DNA from: an uncultured Clostridia bacterium
Lineage (GTDB): Bacteria > Bacillota > Clostridia > TANB77 > CAG-508
Assembly (NCBI GenBank): GCA_934153805.1
Contig: CAKPFO010000016.1
Coordinates: forward strand, 1-26,057
DNA: 26,057 nt
Direction: 5' to 3'
The notes under the pieces were generated by a model. That model was not told where the DNA came from. It saw nothing but the letters and a program-made list of their open reading frames with translations, and did not search any database. Of the stretch, positions 1 to 7,232 are shown in pieces. The translations under genes and the position numbers were made by a program. The stretch's first letter is position 1, and every line of letters starts with the position of its first letter.

Positions 1-75
1 TGGGCTGTAGCCAAGCGGTAAGGCACCAGACTTTGACTCTGGCATGCGCTAGTTCGAATCTAGCCAGCCCAGCCA
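1..75 (+). tRNA. tRNA-Gln (anticodon TTG)
   Basis: Complete cloverleaf: acceptor TGGGCTG pairs with CAGCCCA, followed by G73 and an encoded CCA. The anticodon loop ACTTTGACT carries TTG, which reads CAA. The T loop is TTCGAAT. U1-A72 and G73 are typical of glutamine tRNAs. This is probably a host gene at the prophage boundary. tRNA 3' ends are common phage attachment sites, but the integrase is not in the window, so that role is inferred. Confidence 0.95.
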
Positions 76-82
76 TACGTAT

Positions 83-120
83 AAGCGACTTTCAACGAAT
101 TGAAGGTCGCTTATTTTTTT
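83..120 (+). terminator. Rho-independent terminator after tRNA-Gln
   Basis: Stem of about 13 bp, AAGCGACTTTCAA / TTGAAGGTCGCTT with one T-G wobble and loop CGAA, followed by a run of seven T at 114-120. It ends the tRNA transcript. Confidence 0.85.
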
Positions 121-132
121 GTTTTTTGTTCT

Positions 133-153
133 ACTTGTCCAAAACTTGTCCAA
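133..153. repeat. Tandem direct repeat ACTTGTCCAA x2
   Basis: ACTTGTCCAA occurs at 133-142 and 144-153, an 11-base period just outside the tRNA terminator. It could be an integrase arm-type site, part of an att region, or a leftover of an integrase 3' end read on the minus strand. I cannot tell these apart from this window. Confidence 0.4.
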
Positions 154-501
154 CTTACAAATATATTTTAGTATAGTATAGTAAATTATAGCATTTTATT
201 AACTATATCTATTCTTACATGATTATACACTTTAAATATTAATCTTTTAAATAATTTAATCACTATCTTTTCTTTCCAATTGCATTTTTCTAAAATTTCA
301 TTAATTATTTCATTTCCTACTTCATTTTTCATTACATATATTCTCCATTTCTTATTATATTGAAGCTTCTATAATTCTTATATAATGAATAGTATTCTCT
401 TTAGTGAACCTTATATAAAAACGTAAATTTTATATTTGAAAATATATTTTTATATTTTCGTATAATTTTTCTTAAAATCTGGGAATCACTGGGAAAAATA
501 T
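154..501. other. Non-coding AT-rich stretch
   Basis: About 350 bases between the repeat near the tRNA and the first gene. It contains a short TATAG repeat near 171-185 and no open frame with a ribosome binding site on either strand. I see no RNA gene here. It may be the host-phage junction. Confidence 0.5.
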
Positions 502-527
502 AAAAAAAAGAAGTATATTTCTATACT
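502..527 (-). terminator. Terminator of the HTH operon
   Basis: On the minus strand the stem AGTATA-GAAA-TATACT (512-527) is followed by a T tract (complement of the A run at 502-509). The stem overlaps the stop codon of the 130-residue gene. Confidence 0.65.
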
Positions 528-913
528 CCCAACACATATAAATCTTTTATTTTAGTTATAAATTCGTCTTTATCTTTTATTTCTTTTCTGTATTTTTTTA
601 TTTCTGATATGTATTTATTATATGTTTCATTACTTATATATGAGTTTCTATATAAGTCTTTATAATAATCAAAAGCTAATTCGTATGCTTCTAACTTTGT
701 TTTTACGTCTTCATATTCAATATCTATGCTTTCTTTATATATTTCTAATATTTCTTTCATATCATGATATTCTTTAAACTCATCTTTTATTGCTACTATC
801 TTATAATTTTGTTTTTGTAGTTCTATTAGATTAACAACTAATGCGTCCTTATATATCTCTTTACATCTTAACACTTTATCTTTTTCATAGCTTACTTCAA
901 AATAGTCTCTCAT
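521..913 (-). CDS. Hypothetical protein, HTH-operon partner (130 aa)
   Basis: I do not recognise this family. The protein is charged, rich in Lys, Glu, Tyr and Ile, and probably all alpha-helical, with no signal peptide or membrane segment. Its ATG lies one base after the stop of the upstream HTH gene, so the two are almost certainly co-transcribed and translationally coupled. A terminator hairpin overlaps its stop codon. Regulator-plus-small-partner pairs of this kind are common at prophage edges as control genes or antitoxin-type pairs, but nothing in this sequence identifies a catalytic site. The open frame and coupling make it a confident gene; the function is unknown. Confidence 0.75.
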   Translation of the reverse strand: MRDYFEVSYEKDKVLRCKEIYKDALVVNLIELQKQNYKIVAIKDEFKEYHDMKEILEIYKESIDIEYEDVKTKLEAYELAFDYYKDLYRNSYISNETYNKYISEIKKYRKEIKDKDEFITKIKDLYVLGV

Positions 914-914
914 T

Positions 915-1157
915 CTACCACTCCACTTTATACAAATCTTTTACTTCTACATTTAATGCTTTTGATATTTTAACTAACACACTTATTGATGGCTCTTTTT
1001 CATTTCTTTCTATATAACTTAAATGTGCCTTTGATACATTCGCTTTTTTAGATAATTCATCTAAACTTATATTCTTTTCTTCTCTTATCTGTCTTATTAA
1101 CATTTCTATTCTCAATAATATCACCATCTTTAGTATGCTTAATATTTTAAATATCAT
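915..1157 (-). CDS. XRE-family helix-turn-helix regulator
   Basis: Small DNA-binding repressor of the Cro/CI (HTH_3) type. The helix-turn-helix lies in the middle: an LDELSKKANVSKAHLSYIE core followed by PSISVLVKISKALNV, the usual five-helix pattern ending in VKDLY. The open frame starts at 1157, but its first 18 residues are hydrophobic and unlike the family. The true start is probably the ATG at 1103 (MLIRQIREE), or a TTG four codons upstream of it preceded by GGTGAT. An inverted repeat just upstream (1166-1179) is a plausible self-operator. The protein is probably cytoplasmic and controls its own two-gene operon. Confidence 0.85.
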   Translation of the reverse strand: MIFKILSILKMVILLRIEMLIRQIREEKNISLDELSKKANVSKAHLSYIERNEKEPSISVLVKISKALNVEVKDLYKVEW

Positions 1158-1165
1158 ACATATTG

Positions 1166-1179
1166 TTCACTATGGTGAA
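1166..1179. promoter_or_regulatory. Inverted-repeat operator candidate
   Basis: TTCAC-TATG-GTGAA is a perfect 5-bp inverted repeat just upstream of the HTH gene. On the minus strand it falls inside the 17-base spacer between TTTACT and CAATAT, a plausible -35/-10 pair, which is where a repressor of the HTH type would bind. Confidence 0.45.
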
Positions 1180-1196
1180 TTTAGTAAAATTTGTAT

Positions 1197-1219
1197 AAAA
1201 AATAGAGTCATAAAGACTC
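1197..1219 (-). terminator. Terminator after the 62-aa gene
   Basis: GAGTC-ATAAA-GACTC hairpin (1205-1219). On the minus strand it is followed by TATTTTTTAT. It lies between the small upstream gene and the HTH operon. Confidence 0.55.
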
Positions 1220-1259
1220 CATGTATGCGAAATATTTTGAACGAATAAAGTTCGTATTT

Positions 1260-1288
1260 ACTTTATCGTAAATTTTTATTTTTGTCAA
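1260..1288 (-). promoter_or_regulatory. Possible sigma-A promoter
   Basis: On the minus strand TTGACA (1288-1283) is separated by 17 bases from TAAAGT (1265-1260). The -10 is weak, the -35 overlaps the end of the preceding gene, and a terminator follows, so its use is doubtful. Confidence 0.25.
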
Positions 1289-1470
1289 GCACAGGAAATA
1301 CTTTTTCTTATTGCATCATTTAACTCTGAAAAGTTTTTATTTCCACTTAATCTTACTAAGCTTTTTGCAGACAAATAATTGAATTGCACTGCTATTTTAT
1401 TCCATTCTTTTACAGATATTTTTCTATCATATTCTTTAATAGCTTGTATGCTTCTTTCATAATCATTCAT
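1285..1470 (-). CDS. Small hypothetical protein (about 61 aa)
   Basis: The frame opens with a GTG at 1479. However, GAGGTG followed by six bases and an ATG at 1470 (MNDYERSIQ) is the better start. The product is basic and helical, with no membrane segment, and I do not recognise a family. It has its own extended -10 promoter and its own terminator, so it is a single-gene unit of the kind typical of phage cargo. The element just upstream resembles the one in front of the membrane cargo gene at 13901-14500. Confidence 0.65.
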   Translation of the reverse strand: MNDYERSIQAIKEYDRKISVKEWNKIAVQFNYLSAKSLVRLSGNKNFSELNDAIRKSISCA

Positions 1471-1488
1471 ATTTAACACCTCATATAT

Positions 1489-1529
1489 ATTATAGCAAGT
1501 TTTATGTTTATTGTATCGTGAAATTTGTC
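1489..1529 (-). promoter_or_regulatory. Extended -10 promoter with upstream GACAAATTTC box
   Basis: On the minus strand TTGCTATAAT (TATAAT at 1494-1489) forms an extended -10. GACAAATTTC lies at 1529-1520. The same two elements occur upstream of the gene at 13901-14500, with the box-to--10 distance differing by 10 bases, about one helical turn. Confidence 0.6.
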
Positions 1530-1530
1530 G

Positions 1531-1560
1531 AAAATAAAAAAAGACTATTGCTAGTCTTTT
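1531..1560 (-). terminator. Terminator of the Panacea-antitoxin operon
   Basis: AAAAGACTA-TTGC-TAGTCTTTT, a 9-bp stem, followed on the minus strand by TTTATTTT. The hairpin overlaps the stop codon of the gene at 1551. Confidence 0.75.
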
Positions 1561-2186
1561 AATATATAATCATCTGCTATTTTAGAAATACATTTTTTAC
1601 AATCTTCATTACTATTATAATTTCTACCTAAATTGTAATTTTGAGTTGTTAAATTAAAAGCATCTATTCCTAGATGATATAAATCTATTAAGTATAATTC
1701 TATATATCCATCTTCTCTTACATTTACAAATAATCTTATCCCTTTATATCTCTTTTCTTTTTCCTTTAAATGTTTTACTGGAATTAATTCATTAATCATT
1801 GGTACACTTTCGATATTTTTTATATCATTTGTTTTCATAATAATTCTTTTTAATCTTAATGTTTCAGGCGATATCTCACTATAATAATTTTCTTCCAATT
1901 CAAAATCATCAAATATATCATAATTATCATAATATAATCTATCAAACAATTTTTTCAATATTTTGAAATATGTATTTCCATCATAGCTTCTTATATAATT
2001 TGTGAATTTTTCTTCTGGTATTTTTATAGAATATAAATTACCATTAAACACAAATTTCTTGAAATGAAACGGAGAAGTATTTATAATTCTATATCCTTTT
2101 CTAGTTATTTTATTTATTTCATGTTTAAATAAATTTTCTTTATTTTGAATTTCTATACTATCTAATCTACTTTGAAAAATATTCAT
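1551..2186 (-). CDS. Unknown protein, candidate toxin partner of a Panacea antitoxin (211 aa)
   Basis: I do not recognise the family. The protein is soluble, with no signal peptide. Its first half is helical and charged. The second half (about residues 145-180) has an alternating hydrophobic stretch, YKGIRLFVNV then YIELYLIDLYHLGID, suggestive of a beta-hairpin with a conserved D-x-x-H-L. A cysteine pair (CKKC) lies near the C terminus. The gene overlaps the upstream DUF4065 gene by 20 bases and shares its promoter and terminator. Panacea-domain proteins are antitoxins for many unrelated toxins encoded next to them, so the position makes this a toxin candidate. That role is inference from context; it could equally be a defence or exclusion factor. 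Confidence 0.7.
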   Translation of the reverse strand: MNIFQSRLDSIEIQNKENLFKHEINKITRKGYRIINTSPFHFKKFVFNGNLYSIKIPEEKFTNYIRSYDGNTYFKILKKLFDRLYYDNYDIFDDFELEENYYSEISPETLRLKRIIMKTNDIKNIESVPMINELIPVKHLKEKEKRYKGIRLFVNVREDGYIELYLIDLYHLGIDAFNLTTQNYNLGRNYNSNEDCKKCISKIADDYILKD

Positions 2187-2694
2187 CTATAATTTCCTCT
2201 TTTGGTATTTCTCTATTATGCTTTTCATCTGTTTCTATATAATTTCTTTTCCAGCATTCATCTTCATGAGAAAGTCTAACTAAACCAAAATCATCTATTT
2301 CAAATAATTGATATAATAAATTGTCAACAAATTCCTTTTTTATGGCATCATCTTCCAAATAATTATTTTCTTTTTCTATCTCTAAAAAACCTGATTTTTC
2401 AGCTATGAACACATCTGGTAATACTGGTCCATAGGTCCATGCTTCTATCCTATCATCAAACAAAAATTCAGAATAATTTGAATAATCTACTTCTACACTA
2501 TCTTGATTTTCTTTATTTTTCTTTATATATTGTCCCCAATATGCAAATAGAAAATATAAAGACTTTTGTAATTTTATCGGTGATATTTCTCTCTTGCTTA
2601 TATTTTTATCATATTCTAAATATCTTTTTCTAATGTATAAGGCCAATTTTATTGCTTCCGAAGGTTCTTGATTAAACCCTTTTATCTCCATCAT
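2167..2694 (-). CDS. Panacea (DUF4065, SocA/GepA-like) domain protein, probable antitoxin
   Basis: The sequence carries the family's recognisable blocks in order: ISPIKLQKSLYFLFAYWG (about 42-59), LFDDRIEAWTYGPVLPDVF (about 82-100), LVRLSHEDECWKRNY (about 143-157) and a C-terminal IPKEEIIDEYFSK. This matches DUF4065, now called Panacea, found in SocA, phage GepA-like proteins and PanA antitoxins that neutralise diverse toxins. The length of 175 residues is normal for the family. The start ATG at 2694 follows an AGGGGGA ribosome site. The downstream gene overlaps it by 20 bases, the usual toxin-antitoxin arrangement. An inverted repeat upstream could serve autoregulation. Confidence 0.85.
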   Translation of the reverse strand: MMEIKGFNQEPSEAIKLALYIRKRYLEYDKNISKREISPIKLQKSLYFLFAYWGQYIKKNKENQDSVEVDYSNYSEFLFDDRIEAWTYGPVLPDVFIAEKSGFLEIEKENNYLEDDAIKKEFVDNLLYQLFEIDDFGLVRLSHEDECWKRNYIETDEKHNREIPKEEIIDEYFSK

Positions 2695-2718
2695 AAAAAA
2701 TTCCCCCTATCTTTTATA

Positions 2719-2747
2719 TAAATATTTCAAAAAGTATAATTTGTCAA
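2719..2747 (-). promoter_or_regulatory. Sigma-A promoter of the Panacea operon
   Basis: On the minus strand TTGACA (2747-2742), a 17-base spacer, then TATTTA (2724-2719), about 25 bases ahead of the ATG at 2694. The -35 is a perfect consensus and the -10 is weaker. Confidence 0.6.
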
Positions 2748-2760
2748 TAATTTTAATAAT

Positions 2761-2803
2761 ATTGTAACATGAATATAACATAATTGTAACAATGTTATAT
2801 TCA
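2761..2803. repeat. 12-bp inverted repeat with TTGTAACA direct repeats
   Basis: TGAATATAACAT (2770-2781) and ATGTTATATTCA (2792-2803) are perfect inverted copies around a 10-base centre. ATTGTAACA occurs at 2761-2769 and again at 2783-2791. The block sits just upstream of the -35 of the Panacea operon and is a good operator candidate. The remainder of the 2695-3042 gap shows only the two promoters. Confidence 0.55.
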
Positions 2804-2986
2804 ATATTATTATATGTTATGTTTACAATTCTGTCAATACTTACGAACATTTTTTTGTTTTATTATTATATTCAATTTTATCAAAAATATTCATAAATGT
2901 TGAAAAATTAGCAAAAAATCAACGCATTACAATCAATTTTAAGCCGTTTTTATTTTGAATTTGAGTAATTATATTCCTTGATTTTA

Positions 2987-3015
2987 TTGACTTTTGGGGA
3001 TTTTTCACGTATCAT
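2987..3015 (+). promoter_or_regulatory. Sigma-A promoter of the plus-strand gene pair
   Basis: TTGACT (2987-2992), a 17-base spacer, then TATCAT (3010-3015). It is followed by AAGGAGG and an ATG at 3043. It diverges from the Panacea operon. Confidence 0.75.
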
Positions 3016-3042
3016 AACGATAAATAAGGAGGTAATAAAACA

Positions 3043-3264
3043 ATGGATCCTTTTAAAGATTTTATAGGTACATTACATACTAAAAACATATTTTTAGAGA
3101 AATTAAAAAACAATTACGACATTAAAAAAATAATCGATAATGATTTTTCTTTTATAGTAACTTTAAACAACGGAGATTCTTATAATATTGCTTATGAATA
3201 TGTTGGAGACAAATGTGTTCATATAAAAATACTAAGTTCTGAAGAAATTTATAAATGTTTATAA
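3043..3264 (+). CDS. Small hypothetical protein (73 aa)
   Basis: I do not recognise it. It is a small soluble protein; the second half (FSFIVTLNNGDSYNIAYEYVG) looks like a beta-strand pair. An excellent AAGGAGG site lies nine bases ahead of the ATG and a consensus-like promoter sits just upstream, so it is clearly expressed as a gene. It is on the opposite strand from the rest of the phage and is followed by a second small gene, both ending at a terminator shared with the lysis operon. Independently promoted pairs of this kind in prophages are usually expressed in the lysogen; that is inference. Confidence 0.75.
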   Translation: MDPFKDFIGTLHTKNIFLEKLKNNYDIKKIIDNDFSFIVTLNNGDSYNIAYEYVGDKCVHIKILSSEEIYKCL

Positions 3265-3275
3265 GGAGTGATAAA

Positions 3276-3437
3276 ATGTTTATTAGAGATATAAGATTAT
3301 TAAATATTAGAGTATTAAATTCAAATGATAATATTTTATATGAAGGTATGGTTGAAGATGCCCCAGAAAGTATATTATGTTTAAATTCTATAGGTGAAGT
3401 CACTTTTGATAGTGGTGTTATGGTATTACATGTATAA
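3276..3437 (+). CDS. Small hypothetical protein (53 aa)
   Basis: The frame is open from an ATG at 3255, but AAGGAGTGATAAA directly precedes the ATG at 3276, so that is the start I choose. The protein MFIRDIRLLNI... has a short central acidic part (YEGMVEDAPE) and a predicted beta-rich fold. I do not recognise a family. The gene begins 11 bases after the stop of the 73-residue gene and ends just before a bidirectional terminator, so the two form a short operon. Confidence 0.65.
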   Translation: MFIRDIRLLNIRVLNSNDNILYEGMVEDAPESILCLNSIGEVTFDSGVMVLHV

Positions 3438-3474
3438 AAAATAGAGCAGTACAATTAAGTACTGCTCATTTTAG
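3434..3474. terminator. Bidirectional terminator between convergent operons
   Basis: GAGCAGTAC-AATTAA-GTACTGCTC (stem 9 bp, 3444-3467), with an A run on the left and T-rich sequence on the right. It ends the small plus-strand pair and, on the minus strand, the lysis operon. Confidence 0.85.
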
Positions 3475-3476
3475 AT

Positions 3477-4232
3477 TTATCTTAATTTTTTATTTACTAT
3501 ACTTTGAATGGCATTGTAATCGTAGCCTTCTGCAATTAATTTTTCTTTTCTTGCTGGATTGTTTCCCCATTTCCCTTCAATTACTTCGTCTGCTATTTCT
3601 TCGTTTGATTTTCTATTTGAAGTTTCTGTCTTTCCTAGTAAAATTTCATTTACCTTAGCTTGTACTTCATTATATAAAGAACCTAAAGCTTGTTTTCTTT
3701 CTGCTCCTACACCATATTTTCCAGCTATTACTTCATTTGCTAAATCTACTATTGATTTTGTTGTTTGTGGTATTTTTTCATCTTCAATATTTTCAACTGC
3801 ATTTTTTATTTCTTCTAGTGGGAAATTTGCTCCAGGACAACTTGTTGCTAATATTTCTCTATGTCCTTTTATCCATTTAATATCGTATCTTGATTTAATA
3901 TCTTTTATTAATTCAATTATAGCTTGTTTTTGTACTTCTGACATAGTTTCTTCATTGAAATTACCTTCTGCGCAAATTCCTATACTTGTACTATTTACAC
4001 CTGGGCAATGAGCTCCTGCCATATTTTCTGGTCTACCTTTGTATTTTGTTCCGTCTTTTCTAACATAGTACTGATATCCTATACCTGCCCAGCCTTTGCT
4101 TTTATGATAGTTATGTATCGTTTCTACACTTTGTAATACTGATACTCCTGAATTATGAAGTAGTATTCCTTTAACTTCTTTCATTGCACTATGATTACTA
4201 TTAAACTCTAAATTTGTTTCAATTATTTCCAT
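3477..4232 (-). CDS. Endolysin: N-acetylmuramoyl-L-alanine amidase with two Cpl-7 repeats
   Basis: Peptidoglycan hydrolase that frees virions by cutting the bond between MurNAc and L-alanine. Residues about 10-145 form an Amidase_2/PGRP domain with zinc ligands visible as H26 (LLHNS), H124 (KGHRE) and C132 (SCPG), plus the family blocks GYQYYVRKDG and SIGICAEGN. Two Cpl-7 (CW_7) wall-binding repeats follow, about 160-198 (LANEVIAGKYG) and 209-250 (IADEVIEGKWG). There is no signal peptide, so export needs the holin encoded immediately upstream. The start ATG is separated by one codon's length from the holin stop and lies behind AAGGGGGAA. It is the last gene of the late operon. Confidence 0.95.
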   Translation of the reverse strand: MEIIETNLEFNSNHSAMKEVKGILLHNSGVSVLQSVETIHNYHKSKGWAGIGYQYYVRKDGTKYKGRPENMAGAHCPGVNSTSIGICAEGNFNEETMSEVQKQAIIELIKDIKSRYDIKWIKGHREILATSCPGANFPLEEIKNAVENIEDEKIPQTTKSIVDLANEVIAGKYGVGAERKQALGSLYNEVQAKVNEILLGKTETSNRKSNEEIADEVIEGKWGNNPARKEKLIAEGYDYNAIQSIVNKKLR

Positions 4233-4511
4233 TTATTTTTCCCCCTTGTAAATTAAATTTTTAAACATTTCATACATTCCTGTAGAAGCTAGTCCACTTA
4301 ATAGACCACTTAATATCACTTCTCCGTTTATTCCTGTATTTATACTCATTAATATTTTAATAGTTAAACCTAATATGCCAACTATAAGAGGTATGTATTT
4401 GTTTGGTATTTTATCAAATCCAGTTTTGATCATATAACCTACACATAAACATATTCCTACTACTATTAAATCTAAATATTGTGTTAATACTGATAAATCC
4501 ATGTATATCAC
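4233..4511 (-). CDS. Phage holin
   Basis: Small membrane protein that forms the lethal lesion letting the amidase reach the wall. It has 92 residues, with hydrophobic segments at about 8-28, 39-57 and a weaker one at 64-82, and a short basic tail (YKGEK). The pattern and the phrase PNKYIPLIVGILG resemble the Hol44/superfamily V holins (TM-loop with 'IP' before TM2). Its position directly before the amidase supports the call. The ATG overlaps the stop of the upstream gene by four bases, so the two are translationally coupled. Confidence 0.85.
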   Translation of the reverse strand: MIYMDLSVLTQYLDLIVVGICLCVGYMIKTGFDKIPNKYIPLIVGILGLTIKILMSINTGINGEVILSGLLSGLASTGMYEMFKNLIYKGEK

Positions 4512-4840
4512 TTCCTTTCCTTTAAAATAATTAAATCTTCATGTATCTCTTGAAAACCTTTAATTGCTCTTTCATCATGCTGTTTAAATTCACTATTTGT
4601 ATTATCCATGCTCGTTTTTAACAGATTTAAACTTTCTGCTATATTTCTGTTAGATGCTGATAGCTCACTTAACAATTTATTGTTAGCTTCCTTTTCTTCT
4701 TTTCTCTCTTGTCTTGCTTGCTCTTCTTTCTCTTTTCTATCTTTTCTGTCATAAAAAAGAAACACAATAAAAAGAACTGCCATTACAACAGTTCCTCCAT
4801 TATTTAGCAATATATCTATAACATTATTTGTTTCTTCCAT
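4508..4840 (-). CDS. BhlA/UviB-like holin accessory protein
   Basis: The 110-residue protein has one N-terminal membrane segment (about 14-29, GTVVMAVLFIVFLFYD) followed by a highly charged coiled-coil (DRKDRKEKEEQARQERKEE) and a helical C terminus. This layout is that of the BhlA/UviB family of small bacteriocin- or phage-associated holin-like proteins. It lies between the tail genes and the holin, and its stop overlaps the holin start. It could act as a second holin or an antiholin; the sequence does not decide this. Confidence 0.7.
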   Translation of the reverse strand: MEETNNVIDILLNNGGTVVMAVLFIVFLFYDRKDRKEKEEQARQERKEEKEANNKLLSELSASNRNIAESLNLLKTSMDNTNSEFKQHDERAIKGFQEIHEDLIILKERK

Positions 4841-5181
4841 TAGATATCCTCCGCCTCTTTATATTTTTCTGTTGCCTTTAAATATTCATACGCACTTTCT
4901 ATAGACATCTCTTCATCATACGGAATAGATATGTAATCTGTATCAATAAATACATTTATTCCTTTCTCTAGAAGTTCTTGTTCTTCTGTTGTAAGTTCTT
5001 CATTATTAGAATACTTCTTTTGCGCTAATTGATATTTTTGTTCTTTATCTCTTTGAGATTTGCTTGTATAAGAACTTACTTCAATTATATTGTTAAGATT
5101 TGTTATTTTAGTTAAACTTGTTATTCTATGATAATTAAGAACAACACCATTATCTAATTCTATTTGTTTTTGTAAAGCCAT
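4840..5181 (-). CDS. Conserved phage hypothetical protein after the receptor-binding gene (113 aa)
   Basis: The protein is soluble. It begins with MALQKQIELDNGVVLNYHRI, a start I associate with small proteins encoded just after tail fibre genes in Firmicute phages. A helical charged centre follows (QRDKEQKYQLAQKKY, then LTTEEQELLEKG), and then a short beta-rich stretch. There are no membrane segments. Its stop overlaps the next gene's start by one base. A structural or fibre-assembly role is plausible from position only; the function is unknown. Confidence 0.7.
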   Translation of the reverse strand: MALQKQIELDNGVVLNYHRITSLTKITNLNNIIEVSSYTSKSQRDKEQKYQLAQKKYSNNEELTTEEQELLEKGINVFIDTDYISIPYDEEMSIESAYEYLKATEKYKEAEDI

Positions 5182-5193
5182 ATTTTCTCCTTT

Positions 5194-7230
5194 CTACCTA
5201 TAACCAATAACTTTATATATTTTTAAATCATTACTTTCGCCTTGTGTATTATAGCTAAAATAATATGATTTGCCTTTAGTTATTGTTGTCCCTGATATAG
5301 TCAAATATGCAAATTGCACTTGTGCTAAACTATTCACATAATAATGAAGTGGTATAGTAATCATTTTTCCATTAGGTGAAAATACTCTTTTACTTATATA
5401 ACCACCATCGTAAATTATTTCTATGCAGTCAAAATTAGCAACACTTTCATTCAAAGTCACACTCCCTGTTGTTCCAGACGTGTTATTATAAAGAGTTTTA
5501 CGTCTGTATATTTGTTCCCAACTATTCCAAGAATTAGTGCCTGTTTGACTTCTCATTTCTAGTACGCTATTTGGAGATGTCAATAATTTTCTCATTTGCA
5601 TTCCATAACTTGTTCCATCACCTTCTCCATTTCTGTGACGAACATTTATTAAATTATACCAAATTTTATTTGTATCATTTACCGTTCCTAAAAAGCTTCT
5701 TTTAGCTAATCCACTTGATGTAGTATTAAAATCAAACCTCTCTATTGCTCCTGCTCTGGGATAATATGTACTTATTTTTGTTCCATCACTATCATTTGTA
5801 GCCTTAGTAGATGTATCTGCATTTCCTTGTAAAGGTCCTACAAATTTATTGGCTGTATTTGTACCATTGACTTTAAAATTGTCTTTCCATATGTCAAACA
5901 AAGGAATACCTATTGTTACACTTTTTGTTTTTGTATCTGTTATTAATTTATCTTGTGCTACTATTTCAAATTCATAAGCTTTTTGATAGTCAAATGCCGT
6001 TCCTAATGTTCCTGAATATGTAAATGTGTTTCCACTTAATGTTGCTGTTATTGTTGTATAACCACTCCAACTACCTCCAGCTATTCTGTATCTCCATTTT
6101 AAAACTAGTGTATTTGCTACAGAACCAAAAGAAGAATTAAAATAGTTTCCTTTTAAGGTTGCTTTAATTGTATTCGAAGTGCTACTTTCTCTTGCAATAT
6201 TTAACTCTGTTATAGCTAGCTTAATGTAATTTACAAGTGTTTTATTAATTGTTGCACTATTTGAATATCCTCTGCTGTCACTTGTAGAAACTACAAAACT
6301 TCCACTTTCTACTTTATTTAAAGTGGATGTTGCTGTTGTAGCTGATTTACCATCACTACAAACGACTTTTTGACTTTTAATTGTTGCACTATTTTTTGCT
6401 GTGGCTGTAATAACAACTTTTGCATTTGAGAAATATTTGACTAATTTATTCTTATTGCCTGTTAATGTTATTGTTGTTGTGTTTGTATCTTCTACACTTG
6501 CAGAAATCGAAGGCTTATTTGTACTTTCTAAAACTATTGCATTAAAATTACAAGTTGAACTTCCTATTAATGTGTTTCCACTATAAGTTTCGCAAGTTAT
6601 TGTACCTTTTCCACTTTTTGCATTTGGAATTTGAGCATAAAAAGAGGTTGGAATTGTCCAACCTATGCTCGTATTATTAGTTTTTGTAGCTATTGTTCCA
6701 CTTAAACTACCAAAAGAATATTTTAAAGTATGAGTAAAACTAGAACTTGCTCTATTTATATTAATTGTAGTAGAATTACCTATATTTCCATCTGCACATA
6801 ATACGCTTGATTTTCTTGCAATTTTAGTTAATTGTACATTTCCATTAAGAAATCCCGAATACGGACCATAACCACTACCAGTTGCTAGATCTGGACTTTC
6901 CGCTTCTATTTCTAATGTCAAACTTCCATCGTCGTTGTGTGGAATTGGATTAGATGTAATACTACCTAATAAAATTGTTTGATTCTTTGAAATATTATAT
7001 GCTCCAGTTGCAAAAGTATATTGAATATCTTGTCCGTTGTAACGAGTATTAATATAATGTGTAGCTGATATATTCCCTCTAGTTGCCCCTGAATAACTAG
7101 ATGCCCCTAAATATAAATCAACCTTTACTTGTGAAGTATTATTAGCTACATTTACATTTAACTCGGTAACTTCTACATAATAACTCCAATGACTTGAATT
7201 TTTTCCTGTTGAACCATTAATTCTTGCCAT
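5194..7230 (-). CDS. DUF859-type minor tail/receptor-binding protein
   Basis: The 678-residue protein has an N-terminal domain (about 1-140) that fits siphovirus DUF859 proteins: SYYVEVTELNVNVANNTS, later IPHNDDGSLTLEIEA. A long series of beta-sandwich-like modules rich in Ser, Thr and Asn follows (140-450). About residues 465-590 (RFDFNTTSSG, IWYNLINVRHRNGEG, SWNSWEQIYRR) resemble the pyocin-knob attachment domain of fibres. The C-terminal 90 residues (TLYNNTSGTTGSVTLNE) look like a small beta tip. The order after the tail-associated protein and before lysis genes fits a host-recognition protein at the tail tip. Confidence 0.8.
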   Translation of the reverse strand: MARINGSTGKNSSHWSYYVEVTELNVNVANNTSQVKVDLYLGASSYSGATRGNISATHYINTRYNGQDIQYTFATGAYNISKNQTILLGSITSNPIPHNDDGSLTLEIEAESPDLATGSGYGPYSGFLNGNVQLTKIARKSSVLCADGNIGNSTTININRASSSFTHTLKYSFGSLSGTIATKTNNTSIGWTIPTSFYAQIPNAKSGKGTITCETYSGNTLIGSSTCNFNAIVLESTNKPSISASVEDTNTTTITLTGNKNKLVKYFSNAKVVITATAKNSATIKSQKVVCSDGKSATTATSTLNKVESGSFVVSTSDSRGYSNSATINKTLVNYIKLAITELNIARESSTSNTIKATLKGNYFNSSFGSVANTLVLKWRYRIAGGSWSGYTTITATLSGNTFTYSGTLGTAFDYQKAYEFEIVAQDKLITDTKTKSVTIGIPLFDIWKDNFKVNGTNTANKFVGPLQGNADTSTKATNDSDGTKISTYYPRAGAIERFDFNTTSSGLAKRSFLGTVNDTNKIWYNLINVRHRNGEGDGTSYGMQMRKLLTSPNSVLEMRSQTGTNSWNSWEQIYRRKTLYNNTSGTTGSVTLNESVANFDCIEIIYDGGYISKRVFSPNGKMITIPLHYYVNSLAQVQFAYLTISGTTITKGKSYYFSYNTQGESNDLKIYKVIGYR

Positions 7231-7232
7231 AT

